DNA of 43,812 bases, from positions 1 to 43,812 of the forward strand of contig CAYFOM010000039.1 of assembly GCA_964344765.1 (NCBI GenBank). The letters are read 5' to 3'. Origin of the DNA: JACNIZ01 sp964344765. Its GTDB lineage: Bacteria; Planctomycetota; UBA1135. This document shows positions 9,373 through 18,600 of the stretch, piece after piece. The position numbers were made by a program, and so were the translations under genes. Below the pieces are notes generated by a model. The model did not search any database, was not told the origin of the DNA, and saw only the letters and a list, made by a program, of their open reading frames with translations. Position 1 is the stretch's first letter. The number at the start of each line of letters is the position of its first letter.

Positions 9373-9395
9373 AGCCTTAGTTACCCAGTGCCGAT

Positions 9396-9779
9396 TCACT
9401 GTCGCTGCGGGAGGTCGTCTGTGATTTGGTAATAATCGCCTTTGTTGGCGACGTAGACATGGATGCCGATCTCGGTATTTGTCGGTTCGTCGAATGCACC
9501 AAGAGCGATGGCAAAAATGTCGCGCTTGATCGGGTCCCAGAAAAGTGCCGAGCCGCAGGTCGCGCAAAAGCCGCGGCGGACGTCGTCGGCAGTGAAGAAC
9601 CAAGTGATGTTTTCTTCGCCGGACAAAGTCACCGCATCGCGCGGCAGATCGACCGACGCCCAGTAATGTCCGGAAAGTCGCCGACAACGAGTGCAATGGC
9701 AGGCGTCGGCTTTGGGCAGGTCGCAGCTCACTTCAAAAGCAACGGCGCCGCATAGGCAAGATCCTTTGGGGTGACTCAT
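9396..9779 (-). CDS. GFA-family zinc protein (CENP-V/formaldehyde-activating type)
   Basis: This small protein (127 residues from the ATG at 9779) has all seven cysteines of the GFA fold: C8 and C10 (GSCLCGAV), C27, C29 and C32 (DACHCTRC), then C72 and C75 (GFCATCGS). These bind two structural/catalytic Zn ions in the beta-tent fold. The founding member was described as a glutathione-dependent formaldehyde-activating enzyme, but most relatives have no proven substrate. An in-frame GTG lies at 9791; I prefer the ATG because family members begin a few residues before the first cysteine. The stop is 23 bases upstream of the beta-helix gene. Confidence 0.88.
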   Translation of the reverse strand: MSHPKGSCLCGAVAFEVSCDLPKADACHCTRCRRLSGHYWASVDLPRDAVTLSGEENITWFFTADDVRRGFCATCGSALFWDPIKRDIFAIALGAFDEPTNTEIGIHVYVANKGDYYQITDDLPQRQ

Positions 9780-9813
9780 GACAAGCTTCACGCGCCGCCC
9801 GATTGAGCCAACG

Positions 9814-10176
9814 CTAACCCAGTGTACTGAGGATCATGATCCAGCTGGAACCGCACCAAAGAATCCAGCAAATTGACCAAATGAGGATGCGAATGCCGCG
9901 CGTTTCGGTGCTGGGGCGCGGAAAAAACTGTAGAACCGCGGCGATCGGTAGTAGGGCGGAAAGGAATTGGGCAAGCACCAGCGTGCCGCTTTGATAGCCC
10001 CAACCGTTGGAAACCTCGCTGCCCAAATGCAAACACCACGGTCCGAGGATGGGCGCCAGCGCTGCCTGAATGGTGAAGCTTTGCGAGAGTGGAAAAATAC
10101 TGAAAAAGGCGGCGATTGAAATCGTCGCCACCCAAAACTTGCGGCGGGTTGAAGTCATTGACGCAGTGTGGGTCAC
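9814..10176 (-). CDS. Small hypothetical integral membrane protein
   Basis: The protein has up to 120 residues with three to four hydrophobic segments (about 14-30, 36-50, 66-85 and 96-115) and no recognised motif. The GTG at 10176 overlaps the TGA of the DUF6624 gene (GTGA), which suggests coupling; an ATG at 10158 (MTSTRRKFW) is an equally reasonable start. Charged residues just before the first segment (TRRK) suggest a cytoplasmic N-terminus. I cannot assign a function. It closes the DUF6624/kinase transcription group on the minus strand. Confidence 0.65.
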   Translation of the reverse strand: MTHTASMTSTRRKFWVATISIAAFFSIFPLSQSFTIQAALAPILGPWCLHLGSEVSNGWGYQSGTLVLAQFLSALLPIAAVLQFFPRPSTETRGIRILIWSICWILWCGSSWIMILSTLG

Positions 10177-10793
10177 TTTTGCGATCCGTAAGCTTTGCGG
10201 ATCAGTTGCAAATAAGCTTCCATCGGCGGCAGCCCCATTTGGGCACGAAGCTGGTCGAGCTGCTCGCTGTCCTCCACCGGCTTCACTACGAATTCCCCGC
10301 CAACAATTTCAATTTGTGTGCCGTATCTTTGCGGCTTGCCCATCCCGGTCAGCACGCGATCGGTGAGCAGCGCAACATCTCCGCCCTTCACTTCACCGCG
10401 ATGATGGGCTTCGATCAACAGCGGCAACATTTGCTGCTGGAATTCAGGATCGCGATCGGCATGTTGCACGATTAAAAATGCCGCCTCGACTCCATCCCGA
10501 CCAACCAGCTCCACCGTCGGCCAACCATGTTCGGCGACAATCTACTTTAACGCAGCGGTATTGGATTCGTCGCAAAGCCGCACGCGCTCCAACAACTCTT
10601 CGCTTGCGTTCATCAGGCCGACGTCGGCCCATTCTTGGCGCAGCGCTTGGTCTTCGCTCACCCGGTTAAGCAGATCTTCACGCAGGTCCGTTCCGGCGAA
10701 AGGTGTCGCAGGCTGCGCTTGAGTTTCAACTTCCGATGGGGCGGCACTGCAGGCAACCAGCCATCCACACAAAATCCAAGCAAAACCTCGCAT
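10173..10793 (-). pseudogene. DUF6624 lipoprotein gene interrupted by an in-frame amber codon
   Basis: Reading from the ATG at 10793 gives a lipoprotein signal (MRGFAWILCGWLVAC) and the N-terminal half of a DUF6624 protein up to NTAALK. A TAG follows at 10544-10542, and the same frame continues without a shift as IVAEHGWPTVELVGRDGVEAA and on to QHADRDPEFQQQ and PQRYGTQ, the family's conserved core. The family usually has Glu or Gln at the stopped position (LKxIVxEHGWP), so one base change (GAG or CAG to TAG) explains it. TAG ends other genes in the window, so recoding is unlikely. It is a recent nonsense mutation, strain polymorphism or sequence error. Two separate products (10542-10793, and a GTG start at 10514) are possible but less natural. 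Confidence 0.75.
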
Positions 10794-10795
10794 GT

Positions 10796-13153
10796 TTACT
10801 CCTGCGGCGAGGCATGCCCAAGAATGGCACGCACCTTGGCCGCGATGTCGCCAATCTTAAACGGTTTTTGAATAAAAGACTGATCCGGCCCAACGACGCC
10901 ATGAGCTTCGATGATGTCGTCGGTGTAGCCCGACATGTAGAGCACCTTTAGGCCAGGATGCATTTTTCGCACTCTCTCTACCAACTCTTTACCGCTCATA
11001 TTGGGCATGACCACATCAGAAATAATCAAATCCGGAGCAAGCTGTTGTTCTTGCAAAATCTGTAAAGCCTCGGCGCCATTGGCGGCAACCGTTGCTTGGT
11101 ACCCCAACGATGGCAGGAGCTCGTGGAACAGGTTGCGCAGGCTGGATTCGTCTTCGACGACCAGAATTTGTTCACTACCATTGGCTGGCTTTTCACCAAG
11201 GCCTTCGGTCGATTTGCTTCGCGCCGATTCTTGAGTGATCGGCAAGTAAATCGAAAATAGAGTGCCGGTGCCGGGATCTGAAGCTACGTCAATCTCACCA
11301 CCCGACTGCTTGATGATTCCGTAAACCGTCGATAAACCAAGCCCGGTACCTTTGCCCATTTCTTTGGTTGTGAAAAACGGCTCAAAGATCATGCTGAGCA
11401 CGTCGGCGTCCATGCCGCTGCCGGTATCGGAAACCAACAAGCGGACGTAATCGCCAGCGGCTAGCTCGGCCGGGCCTTCGCCTTCTGAGAACGAGGCCGG
11501 TGAAGTTTCAAGAGTCAGTCGCCCGCCGGTCGGCATTGCATCGCGAGCGTTAATTGCGAGGTTTAGCACAACCTGTTCGATTTGGCCCGGGTCGGCAAGT
11601 ATGGATCCAACCGTCGGCTGCAGTTTCATCACCAAGTCAATGTTCTCGCCGATCAATCGCCCAAGCATGGTTTTTAGATTTTGGATGACTTCGTTTAAAT
11701 CCAAAACCTCGGGTTGCAGAGTTTGCTTGCGGCTGAAAGCCAAAAGTTGCCGCGTCAACCCTGCAGAGCGCTCGGCCGCGTCGACTATTTGCTGGATCGG
11801 GTCGCGCAACGGATCGGCGGAAGGCAAGCGATCCAAGGTGATCTCACCGTTCAGCAAAATCACGCTCAAAATGTTATTGAAGTCGTGCGCCACACCTCCA
11901 GCCAAGTGGCCGACGGATTCCAACTTCTGCGCTTGAATCAATTGGTTGCGCAATTTTTCGCGCGACGCCTCGGCGGCACGTCGCTCACTGATATCGAGTG
12001 CAATCGCGACAAAGACAGCCGGCGTTTCATTGGCGGCAAAGTGCAGGCGAAGTTCAACCGGATAGCTGCTGCCGTTTTTCCGCCGGAACTCGGTTTCTAA
12101 CGTCACTGACTCTTTGGCCCCGTCGCTCAATGCGGTCAAAGCGGATTTCAACTCTTCCGAATCCTTACCGGCCAGTAAGTCGAACGGCGTCATCTTCATC
12201 AACTCACCGTCACTAAAGCCAAGGTTTTGCTTTGCACCTTGATTGACCTGAGTCAAGAAATGAGAATCGCTGCCGAACACATAAATTCCGTTTGCGGAGC
12301 GATCCAGAATGCGGCCAAGTCGGTTGAGCAAGCTCTCGGCTTCATGCTGCGAAGTGATGTCAATGATGAACCCTTCGACGGCCACCACTTCGCCGTTGTC
12401 ATCGCGAATGGCGACGCCCTGCTCCCAAACATGGAACATTTGCCCACAGCGCGCGCGGATTCGATAAACCAACTGAAAATGATTCTGATCTCGAACCGCC
12501 CTTTGGACCTCGTCCCAAACTCGTTGCCTATCCTCCGGAAAAATCAATTCGCCAAACGCCGCGTCCTTATTGCCGATCAACTGCTCCGGCGTATATCCGG
12601 TCATCGGCAAGCAACCGCCGCTGACGAATTCCATTGTCCAATCTTCATCGTTCAAGCAGCGGTAAGCCATTCCCGGCAAGTTGTCCATCAACGTGGCCAA
12701 CTGCCGACGACTTTCCCGAGCCGCGAGTTCAATCCGACGCCGATCACTGACATCGGTCACAATGTGAACAGCACCAGTTAGATTGCCAGTTTGATCCAAA
12801 ATCGGATCGACGGTGACCTCAAACCAACGATCATCAATTTGAATTTCGGATCGCTCGCGCTTCAGGCTTTTCTTCATTCGCGCAACCGGGCTGTCAGGCC
12901 TAGGTTTGGTGCTGCCATGCACAACCTCAAAACAAGACTTGCCGATGATCTCCTTCCGCCCTTTATTAAATATTTGAGTCGCCGCACGGTTGCAACGAAT
13001 CACCTTCAGGTCGCCGTCCAGCAGGCAGATGGCATCGCTTACCGCGTCGAAAGTAGTGCGCAGCCGTTCATCTAACTGAGCGGCAGCGAGATCCGCCTCG
13101 GCTTTCTTCAGCCGGGCTTCTAGTTCTTCGTAGCTGAGCTTTTGCTGGCTCAT
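10796..13153 (-). CDS. Hybrid sensor histidine kinase with three PAS domains and a receiver
   Basis: The 785-residue protein begins with a short coiled coil, followed by PAS domains at roughly 25-145, 150-280 and 285-405, a HisKA helix with the phosphorylatable His423 (GGVAHDFNN), an HATPase domain (NLAINARDAMP N-box, DTGSGM, FEPFFTTKEMGKGTGLGL) and a C-terminal receiver with Asp713 (IISDVVMP) and the KPF lysine. No membrane span is visible, so it is a cytoplasmic sensor, perhaps of redox state, oxygen or a small ligand. GGVAHDFNN places it with HisKA kinases that often end in a receiver; no DNA-binding partner is adjacent. I use the ATG at 13153; a TTG at 13165 lies inside the T-run of an upstream terminator. 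There is no good Shine-Dalgarno sequence. Confidence 0.92.
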   Translation of the reverse strand: MSQQKLSYEELEARLKKAEADLAAAQLDERLRTTFDAVSDAICLLDGDLKVIRCNRAATQIFNKGRKEIIGKSCFEVVHGSTKPRPDSPVARMKKSLKRERSEIQIDDRWFEVTVDPILDQTGNLTGAVHIVTDVSDRRRIELAARESRRQLATLMDNLPGMAYRCLNDEDWTMEFVSGGCLPMTGYTPEQLIGNKDAAFGELIFPEDRQRVWDEVQRAVRDQNHFQLVYRIRARCGQMFHVWEQGVAIRDDNGEVVAVEGFIIDITSQHEAESLLNRLGRILDRSANGIYVFGSDSHFLTQVNQGAKQNLGFSDGELMKMTPFDLLAGKDSEELKSALTALSDGAKESVTLETEFRRKNGSSYPVELRLHFAANETPAVFVAIALDISERRAAEASREKLRNQLIQAQKLESVGHLAGGVAHDFNNILSVILLNGEITLDRLPSADPLRDPIQQIVDAAERSAGLTRQLLAFSRKQTLQPEVLDLNEVIQNLKTMLGRLIGENIDLVMKLQPTVGSILADPGQIEQVVLNLAINARDAMPTGGRLTLETSPASFSEGEGPAELAAGDYVRLLVSDTGSGMDADVLSMIFEPFFTTKEMGKGTGLGLSTVYGIIKQSGGEIDVASDPGTGTLFSIYLPITQESARSKSTEGLGEKPANGSEQILVVEDESSLRNLFHELLPSLGYQATVAANGAEALQILQEQQLAPDLIISDVVMPNMSGKELVERVRKMHPGLKVLYMSGYTDDIIEAHGVVGPDQSFIQKPFKIGDIAAKVRAILGHASPQE

Positions 13154-13163
13154 TTCAGCATGC

Positions 13164-13183
13164 AAAAAACCCGCCTATGCGGG
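13164..13183 (-). terminator. Rho-independent terminator directly before the kinase gene
   Basis: On the minus strand a 5-bp GC stem (CCCGC / GCGGG, loop ATAG; 13183-13170) is followed by six T residues (13169-13164). It is a canonical intrinsic terminator and ends only 10 bases before the kinase ATG at 13153. Such placement suggests attenuation of the kinase gene, or a short stand-alone RNA ending here. Confidence 0.7.
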
Positions 13184-13245
13184 CCTGTGAGTCTAAGTGG
13201 GGCAGTGGGAGGTTCGCCCGTTCGTGGGCGTGCATCATCCTAGTA
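13164..13245 (-). ncRNA. Candidate leader or small RNA between promoter and terminator
   Basis: The stretch between the predicted start site and the terminator is about 80 nt. It has a first stem-loop (CGCCC ACGAAC GGGCG), a C-rich single-stranded part and the terminator hairpin. It does not look like SRP RNA, tmRNA, 6S RNA or a tRNA to me. It may be an attenuator leader for the histidine kinase or an independent sRNA. The evidence is only the promoter, hairpin and terminator arrangement. Confidence 0.35.
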
Positions 13246-13251
13246 CAGCCC

Positions 13252-13279
13252 TATATAGATCCTACCGATTAAACGTCAA
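13252..13279 (-). promoter_or_regulatory. Sigma70-like promoter in the end of the ATC-hydrolase-like gene
   Basis: On the minus strand TTGACG (13279-13274) and TATATA (13257-13252) are separated by 16 bases, close to the housekeeping consensus. Transcription would begin near 13245, giving a leader of about 80 nt that contains a CGCCC/GGGCG hairpin and ends at the terminator at 13183-13164. It overlaps the last codons of the upstream gene. Confidence 0.5.
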
Positions 13280-13880
13280 TACTAAATCGAAAATCGCAGC
13301 GTGGCTTCTGTTCGGCAAGCGTTTCGGTGCGTTCAAGTTTTACGCCCCATTTGTCAGCCATTCGATGGTCCAAATTGCAGGCAGCAAACGCAGTGAGTTC
13401 TGGAATGCCGCGATCGGCGAAGTATTGAGCGAAGGGGCAGACGGTGACGTCGAAATGAAGGTCGTTGGTATTGGGAATGATTTTGTATTCGTAGGGAGCG
13501 GTGAATACGAATTGAAATAGGAATCGATTGACCCATCCCAATCGCGCCTGAGGGTTTTTGCTGTGGATTCGAGACAACGGATAGGCAGAACAAATGGCTG
13601 GGCCCAGCGCATCCCAATTGACTTCTTCCACCCATTGGCCGGCTTCCTCATGCGAGTGTCCGGCATCGATCAGAGATCGATAAAGTGCAATGCTCCACTC
13701 AAAGTAGGGAAGTATGAAATTCACTCCAAACGAGTGACGTGGCCGCAGTGGTTTGAGTTCTTGCTGTTGGAATTTTGCAGCTGTCCAAATTTGCACGAGG
13801 GCGGCCCGGTCTATCGATTTGCCGAGCACACGTTTCATCGACCTGCGGTAGGCGAGGCGCGGGAAGGCGAGCAGGAACAT
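13269..13880 (-). CDS. L-2-amino-thiazoline-4-carboxylic acid hydrolase-like protein
   Basis: The 203-residue protein matches the small ATC-hydrolase-like family in length and in its C-terminal landmarks: CPFAQYFADRGIPELTAFAACNLD, a helical core, then ERTETLAEQKPRCDFRF, the usual L-x-x-G/Q-x-x-x-CDFRF ending. The founding enzyme opens the thiazoline ring of ATC on the way to L-cysteine, but most relatives are uncharacterised and may act as binding domains. The two C-terminal cysteines (in VCPF and RCDF) are the conserved ones. It lies 15 bases from the DUF6122 gene on the same strand, and the promoter for the next leader overlaps its 3' end. Confidence 0.75.
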   Translation of the reverse strand: MFLLAFPRLAYRRSMKRVLGKSIDRAALVQIWTAAKFQQQELKPLRPRHSFGVNFILPYFEWSIALYRSLIDAGHSHEEAGQWVEEVNWDALGPAICSAYPLSRIHSKNPQARLGWVNRFLFQFVFTAPYEYKIIPNTNDLHFDVTVCPFAQYFADRGIPELTAFAACNLDHRMADKWGVKLERTETLAEQKPRCDFRFSIDV

Positions 13881-13895
13881 GGATCGAGCGCTTGG

Positions 13896-14228
13896 CTAAG
13901 AAAATGCTGTTGCGAGCATGCAGTCTATTCCATCGGTCGCCAAGTGCCATAGACATCCGACGGCAATTGCGCGCCATTTCCATGACGGGATGGCCAACAG
14001 CGCCAAGTAAACCACCCCAGCCCAAACCGTATGCAGCGGATGGAAGCCTAGGCTGCAGCGATTGGGGTCGAAAATGGGGTCGGCCAGCAAATGGTCGAGG
14101 TCGATCAAAATGGTCGCTGCCATCAAGAATCCTGCGGAGCGCCAATGCTGCTTCCAAATCACACGTGCGATCAAGAACGGCACGATCAAGTGGCAGGAAT
14201 AATGAATGATATGACGCAGCGTGTCCAT
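13896..14228 (-). CDS. DUF6122-family membrane protein
   Basis: The protein has 110 residues, three or four membrane spans and conserved polar residues: HIIHYSCHL near the N-terminus, then DLDHLLADPIFDPNRCSLGFHPLHT. The Asp/His-rich loop is characteristic of DUF6122 and resembles the metal-dependent YdjM/LexA-regulated membrane hydrolase group, where the HxxxD-type residues line a membrane-embedded site. No activity is proven for the family. It lies 12 bases downstream of the DUF1501 gene and could be the last member of that transcript. Confidence 0.75.
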   Translation of the reverse strand: MDTLRHIIHYSCHLIVPFLIARVIWKQHWRSAGFLMAATILIDLDHLLADPIFDPNRCSLGFHPLHTVWAGVVYLALLAIPSWKWRAIAVGCLWHLATDGIDCMLATAFS

Positions 14229-14240
14229 GAATGTGAGGCG

Positions 14241-15629
14241 TTAGGCCAACCAGTCCTGCATCACATGACCGCCGACATCGGTGAGGCGGAAGTCACGGCC
14301 TTGCGCGCGGTAAGTCAACCGCGTGTGATCGATGCCGAGTAGGTGAAGAATCGTAGCGTGTAGATCGTTGACGTGCACCGGCCGATCGACGGCGTGATAA
14401 CCGAAGTCATCGGTGCCGCCGTAGCTCATCCCGCCTTGGATTCCGCCGCCGGCCATCCACAGCGAAAAGCCTTTGATGTGATGATCGCGGCCGTTGCCCT
14501 GGCCCATTGGCGTGCGCCCGAATTCGCCGCCCCATAGCACCAGCGTGTCTTGCAGCAAACCGCGGCGTTTGAGGTCGTTGACCAATGCCGCCGACGCCTG
14601 ATCGACTTCTTTGGCGGTGATCTCCATGCTGCGCTTCACCGCCCCATGATGGTCCCAAGCCCGGTGGTAAAGCTGAATGAACCGCACTCCGCGTTCGGCC
14701 ATGCGTCGCGCCAACAAACAATTTGCCGCGAAGCTGCCGTCGGCGCCTTGGGTGCCGTATTCGTCGAGGATGGATTGCGGTTCGCTGGATAAGTCGACTA
14801 GCTCCGGCACGCTTGCCTGCATGCGGAAAGCCATTTCATATTGACTGATTCGCGTTTCAATTTCCGGGTCGTCGACGGTTTGATTATGCGAGCGATTCAG
14901 CTTTTCAATCGCGTCCAACGCGGCGCGCTGATCCGCGACGCTCAGCCCGGGCGGATTGCTGAGGTAGTGCACCGCGTCACCGCTGCTTTGAAATTGCACT
15001 CCCTGGAATTTGGACGGAATAAATCCCGAGTTCCACTGCCGCGACGCAATCGGCTGGCTTTGACCGCCCTTGCCCACCGACGTCATCACAATAAACCCCG
15101 GCAGATCCTGACACTCGCTACCCAATCCATAAGTCACCCACGAACCCATGCTCGGTCTACCGGAAATCTGCGAACCGGTGTTCATAAAGGTGTGCGCCGG
15201 ATCGTGATTGATCTGATCGGTGTGCATCGATTTCACGATGCAGATGTCATCGGCAATGCCACCGATGTGCGGGAACAGCGTGCAAATCTCTTGCTGCGAT
15301 TCACCATACTTTTGGAACGGATGTTGCGGCGCCAAGCATTTCAACTCCTGGCCTTGCAACTGCGCAATGGGCTGTCCGTCGGTGATCGAAGCCGGCATTA
15401 CTTCGCCGCCGCGCCGCGCCAACTCAGGCTTGTAGTCGAAGGTTTCCAGGTGCGACGGACCGCCGGCCATGTACAAGTGAATCACGCGCTTGCATCGCGG
15501 CGCAAAGTGCGGCAACGCTGCCGACGGCACCGGTTCTTGCATCGCGCCAAATGCGATGGCGCCCAGACCACCGGCGGTTCGGCGTAAAAAACTGCGGCGC
15601 GAAATCATGTCGAGTGGGGAAAGCGGCAT
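14241..15629 (-). CDS. DUF1501 protein, Tat-exported (planctomycete type)
   Basis: At 462 residues this has the full length of DUF1501 proteins, members of the alkaline-phosphatase-like fold found mainly in PVC bacteria. A twin-arginine signal is visible: SRRSFLRR with R11-R12, followed by a hydrophobic stretch. Family landmarks follow: HLYMAGGPSHLETFDYKP, then SMHTDQINHDPAHTFMNTG, GSWVTYGLGSECQDLPGFIV, LWGGEFGRTP and RDHHIKGFSLWMAGGG. The metal-site Asp, His and Glu residues look intact. DUF1501 genes are nearly always beside DUF1549/DUF1553 genes, as here: its ATG overlaps the upstream stop (TAATG). The pair is thought to act in the periplasm on sulfated or complex carbohydrates, but its biochemical role is not established. 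Confidence 0.92.
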   Translation of the reverse strand: MPLSPLDMISRRSFLRRTAGGLGAIAFGAMQEPVPSAALPHFAPRCKRVIHLYMAGGPSHLETFDYKPELARRGGEVMPASITDGQPIAQLQGQELKCLAPQHPFQKYGESQQEICTLFPHIGGIADDICIVKSMHTDQINHDPAHTFMNTGSQISGRPSMGSWVTYGLGSECQDLPGFIVMTSVGKGGQSQPIASRQWNSGFIPSKFQGVQFQSSGDAVHYLSNPPGLSVADQRAALDAIEKLNRSHNQTVDDPEIETRISQYEMAFRMQASVPELVDLSSEPQSILDEYGTQGADGSFAANCLLARRMAERGVRFIQLYHRAWDHHGAVKRSMEITAKEVDQASAALVNDLKRRGLLQDTLVLWGGEFGRTPMGQGNGRDHHIKGFSLWMAGGGIQGGMSYGGTDDFGYHAVDRPVHVNDLHATILHLLGIDHTRLTYRAQGRDFRLTDVGGHVMQDWLA

Positions 15630-18600
15630 TAGTAGCGAGTGATGAATTCGTGCAGGTTGAGAAGTACACGCGCGACCGCCGTCCAGCGCATGACCTCGTT
15701 GGGATCGGCGTCGCCAATTGCGGCATGATCGCCGACGCCGAGGAAGGCGTTCACTTCATTGGCATCGGTGGGCACCTGGAATTGGAGCAAATACTTGCGC
15801 ATGACATCAAGCTCATCGCTGCGAGGTTCACGCTGCAAAGTCGTTTGGAATGCAAAACGAATTCGCGCACTGTCGTCGTTTGGGGCTTCGCGCAAAATTC
15901 GCAAAGCCAGACCGCGCGCCGCTTCGGTGTAGGTCGGGTCGTTGAGCAAGGTCAGCGCTTGCTGCGGCGTATTCGAGCGCGTGCGTTCGGTCGAACATTC
16001 TTCGCGCGTGACTGCATCAAAAGCAGCCAAGCTCGGGTGCAAATAAGTGCGACACCAATAGGTGTACAAGCCACGACGCAATCCATTCGCCGATGGATCG
16101 TGCTCCCACTTGCGCACTGGGAAATTCAACTCGCGCCAAAACCCAGCCGGTTGATACGGCTTCACACTCTTGCCACCCACCGTTGTGTTGAGCAATCCAC
16201 TCGCCGCCAACGCATGATCGCGCACAAACTCCGCATCCAAGCGGAAACTTGCTTGGCGCCCAATGTAAACGTTTTCCGGATCGCGCAAACGCAACGCCGC
16301 GTCGGCGGTTGAACTTTGGCGGTAACTGCGTGATGTCACAATTTGGCGAATCAAATGGCGCAAATCCCAATCGTGCTCGATGAAATCCATCGCCAGCCAG
16401 TCCAATAGCTCGACGTGCTCCGGCCATTCGCCTTGCGAGCCAAAATCGCCTAGGGTTTTGACTAAGCCGCGGCCGTAGAAGATTGCCCAAATGCGATTGA
16501 CGAAAACGCGTGCGGTTAAAGGATTGCGCGAGTCCACAATCCAATGCGCCAAATCCAAACGCGTAAGCCGTCGGCCGTCGGCGTTGTCGGGTTGCGGTAA
16601 AAATGCAGGCACCGCCGGTTGCACGATTTCGCCGGAGTCATCCATCCAATTACCGCGCGGCTTGATGCGCATCTCGCGCGGTTGAGTGGATTTGGAAATC
16701 AGGGTCGTCGCCACGCTGGCCCGCGCCGCACTTAGTTGGGCTTGAGTTTGATCCAGCTCTGCGCGGGTGGAGCTCAGTAACGGGCTGTTCCCTCGGTAGT
16801 GTGCGGCCAAAGTTTGCCGTTCTTCAGCCGACCTTTGCTCATCCGGCTTTGAAACGAGATATTGAATCGCCAAGTCAATGCCATGCAACGAGTGCAGCGG
16901 ATTCTTTGCATGCAAACCGGCGCGATCCCAGTATGCCAGCCCGTCAAATTGGGTGAATGCAAGACCACGAACCACCGTGCCTTCTTTTAAGCCGACCGTC
17001 GCAGGATCGACTTCCAATCGCACCCACTTCCCCGGCGACGGCAGCTCGCCCATCGGCCAATGTCCGCCGTTTTTCGCCCCGATCCCGCCAAAATTAATCT
17101 TGTCGGCACCCCAAAACGCGCGATGATTCCAACTGCCATTTTCATAAAACTGCAGCATCAACGTTTGCGGCGGATTGTCCGGGTCGATCCAAACATGGGC
17201 ATAAAACTTATCCCCCGGACCGATGCGTACCGTACGCGTTGCGTCGCGGAAAAAGTGCTGCACAATTCCGCTTCCCTGCTGACGACGCACCTTGTCACCA
17301 CCCAACGGCGCAATCACCTCCGCGCCGACGAATTCCCAACCGCCCTCGGTCGAGCCGCCATTGTTTTGTGCATCATCAATCCAATCAAAATCCTCCGCTT
17401 GGATCGGAAGCTTCGCTTTGAGGCTTTGCTGCCACTCTTTTTGCTGTGCAGCAATCTCCGGTATAGTTGTCGCCAGCTCCACCTCCAGTTGTTGAATGGT
17501 CGCCTCCGCTTCAGCGATGGCTTGGCTTTGCTCCGCGGTCGGCACCGCCACCTTCGGCCCCCAGTTGCCGTCGCGATTGGCATTTAAGAAGACGCCGCGC
17601 TCTTCCAAGTCGGAGAAAAACGCCGCCATCGAATAAAAGTCTTTTGCGGTGATTGGATCAAACTTGTGATCGTGACATTGCGCACAACCCATCGTCGATC
17701 CCAAAAACACAGTCCCCGTAGTGCGCACGCGGTCGGCGGCATAAATCGCTCGATACTCCTTTTCCTGCGCCCCGCCCTCGGCAGTGATTTGATTCAAGCG
17801 GTTGTACCCCGACGCAATCTTTTGCTGCAAAGTTGCGTCCGGCAAAAGGTCGCCGGCTAACTGCTCGATGAAAAACTGGTCCATCGGCATGTTGCTCTGA
17901 AATGCTTGCAACACGTAATCGCGATACGGGGACATGCTGCGATCCTGGTCGCCGTGGTAACCCACCGTGTCGGCATAACGAACAAGATCCAACCAATGCA
18001 CCGCCATGCGCTCGGCGAAGTGCGGGCTTTGCATGAGCTGTTCCACCACACGATGAATGGCTGGCTCCAACCTTCCGTCAATATCCACTTGGCGAACAAA
18101 GTGTCGCACCTCGCGATCGGTCGGCGGCAGCCCAGTCAAATCCTGATACAGCCGACGCACCAAAGTGCGCGCGTCGGCATCGAGTGCAGGCTGCCAATCC
18201 AGTTGATCGAGGCGCTGCAAGACAAAGTGATCCACCGGCGAGCGCGGCCAATTTTCATTCGTAGGCTCAGGCGGCTTATTCGGTTGCGGTGCTTGATAAG
18301 CCCAATGCCCTTCCCATCCTGCACCTTGCTCAATCCATAAACGAATGGTTTTGATCTGCGCGGCAGTCAAAGTCTTGCCGGAGTCCGGATGCGGCATGCG
18401 ATCGCGTGGATCGAAAGCTTTGAGGCGCAAATACAGCTCGCTGTCATCGGGGTCACCGGGCGCAATCAGCGGCAAGCCATCGAGGTCGGCGGCTAATCCT
18501 TCGGCGGTGTCCAAACGCAATCCGGCTTCACGCGTGCCGATATCAGGCCCGTGACAATGAAAGCAATTATCCGACAGAATCGGCCGCACGTCGCGATTGA

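Noticed and set aside
9373..9696. Extension of the beta-helix protein by 108 codons upstream
   Set aside because: It overlaps the GFA-family gene in a different frame and the sequence is Arg/Cys-rich without protein-like pattern; the signal peptide begins at 9372.
10542..10544. Pyrrolysine or other recoding of the in-frame TAG in the DUF6624 gene
   Set aside because: TAG ends several intact genes in this window, and the family has no special residue at this site; a point mutation is simpler.
15629..15712. Internal ATG start at 15608 for the DUF1501 protein
   Set aside because: The ATG at 15629 overlaps the upstream stop, which favours coupled translation; both give the same Tat signal, so the choice has little effect.
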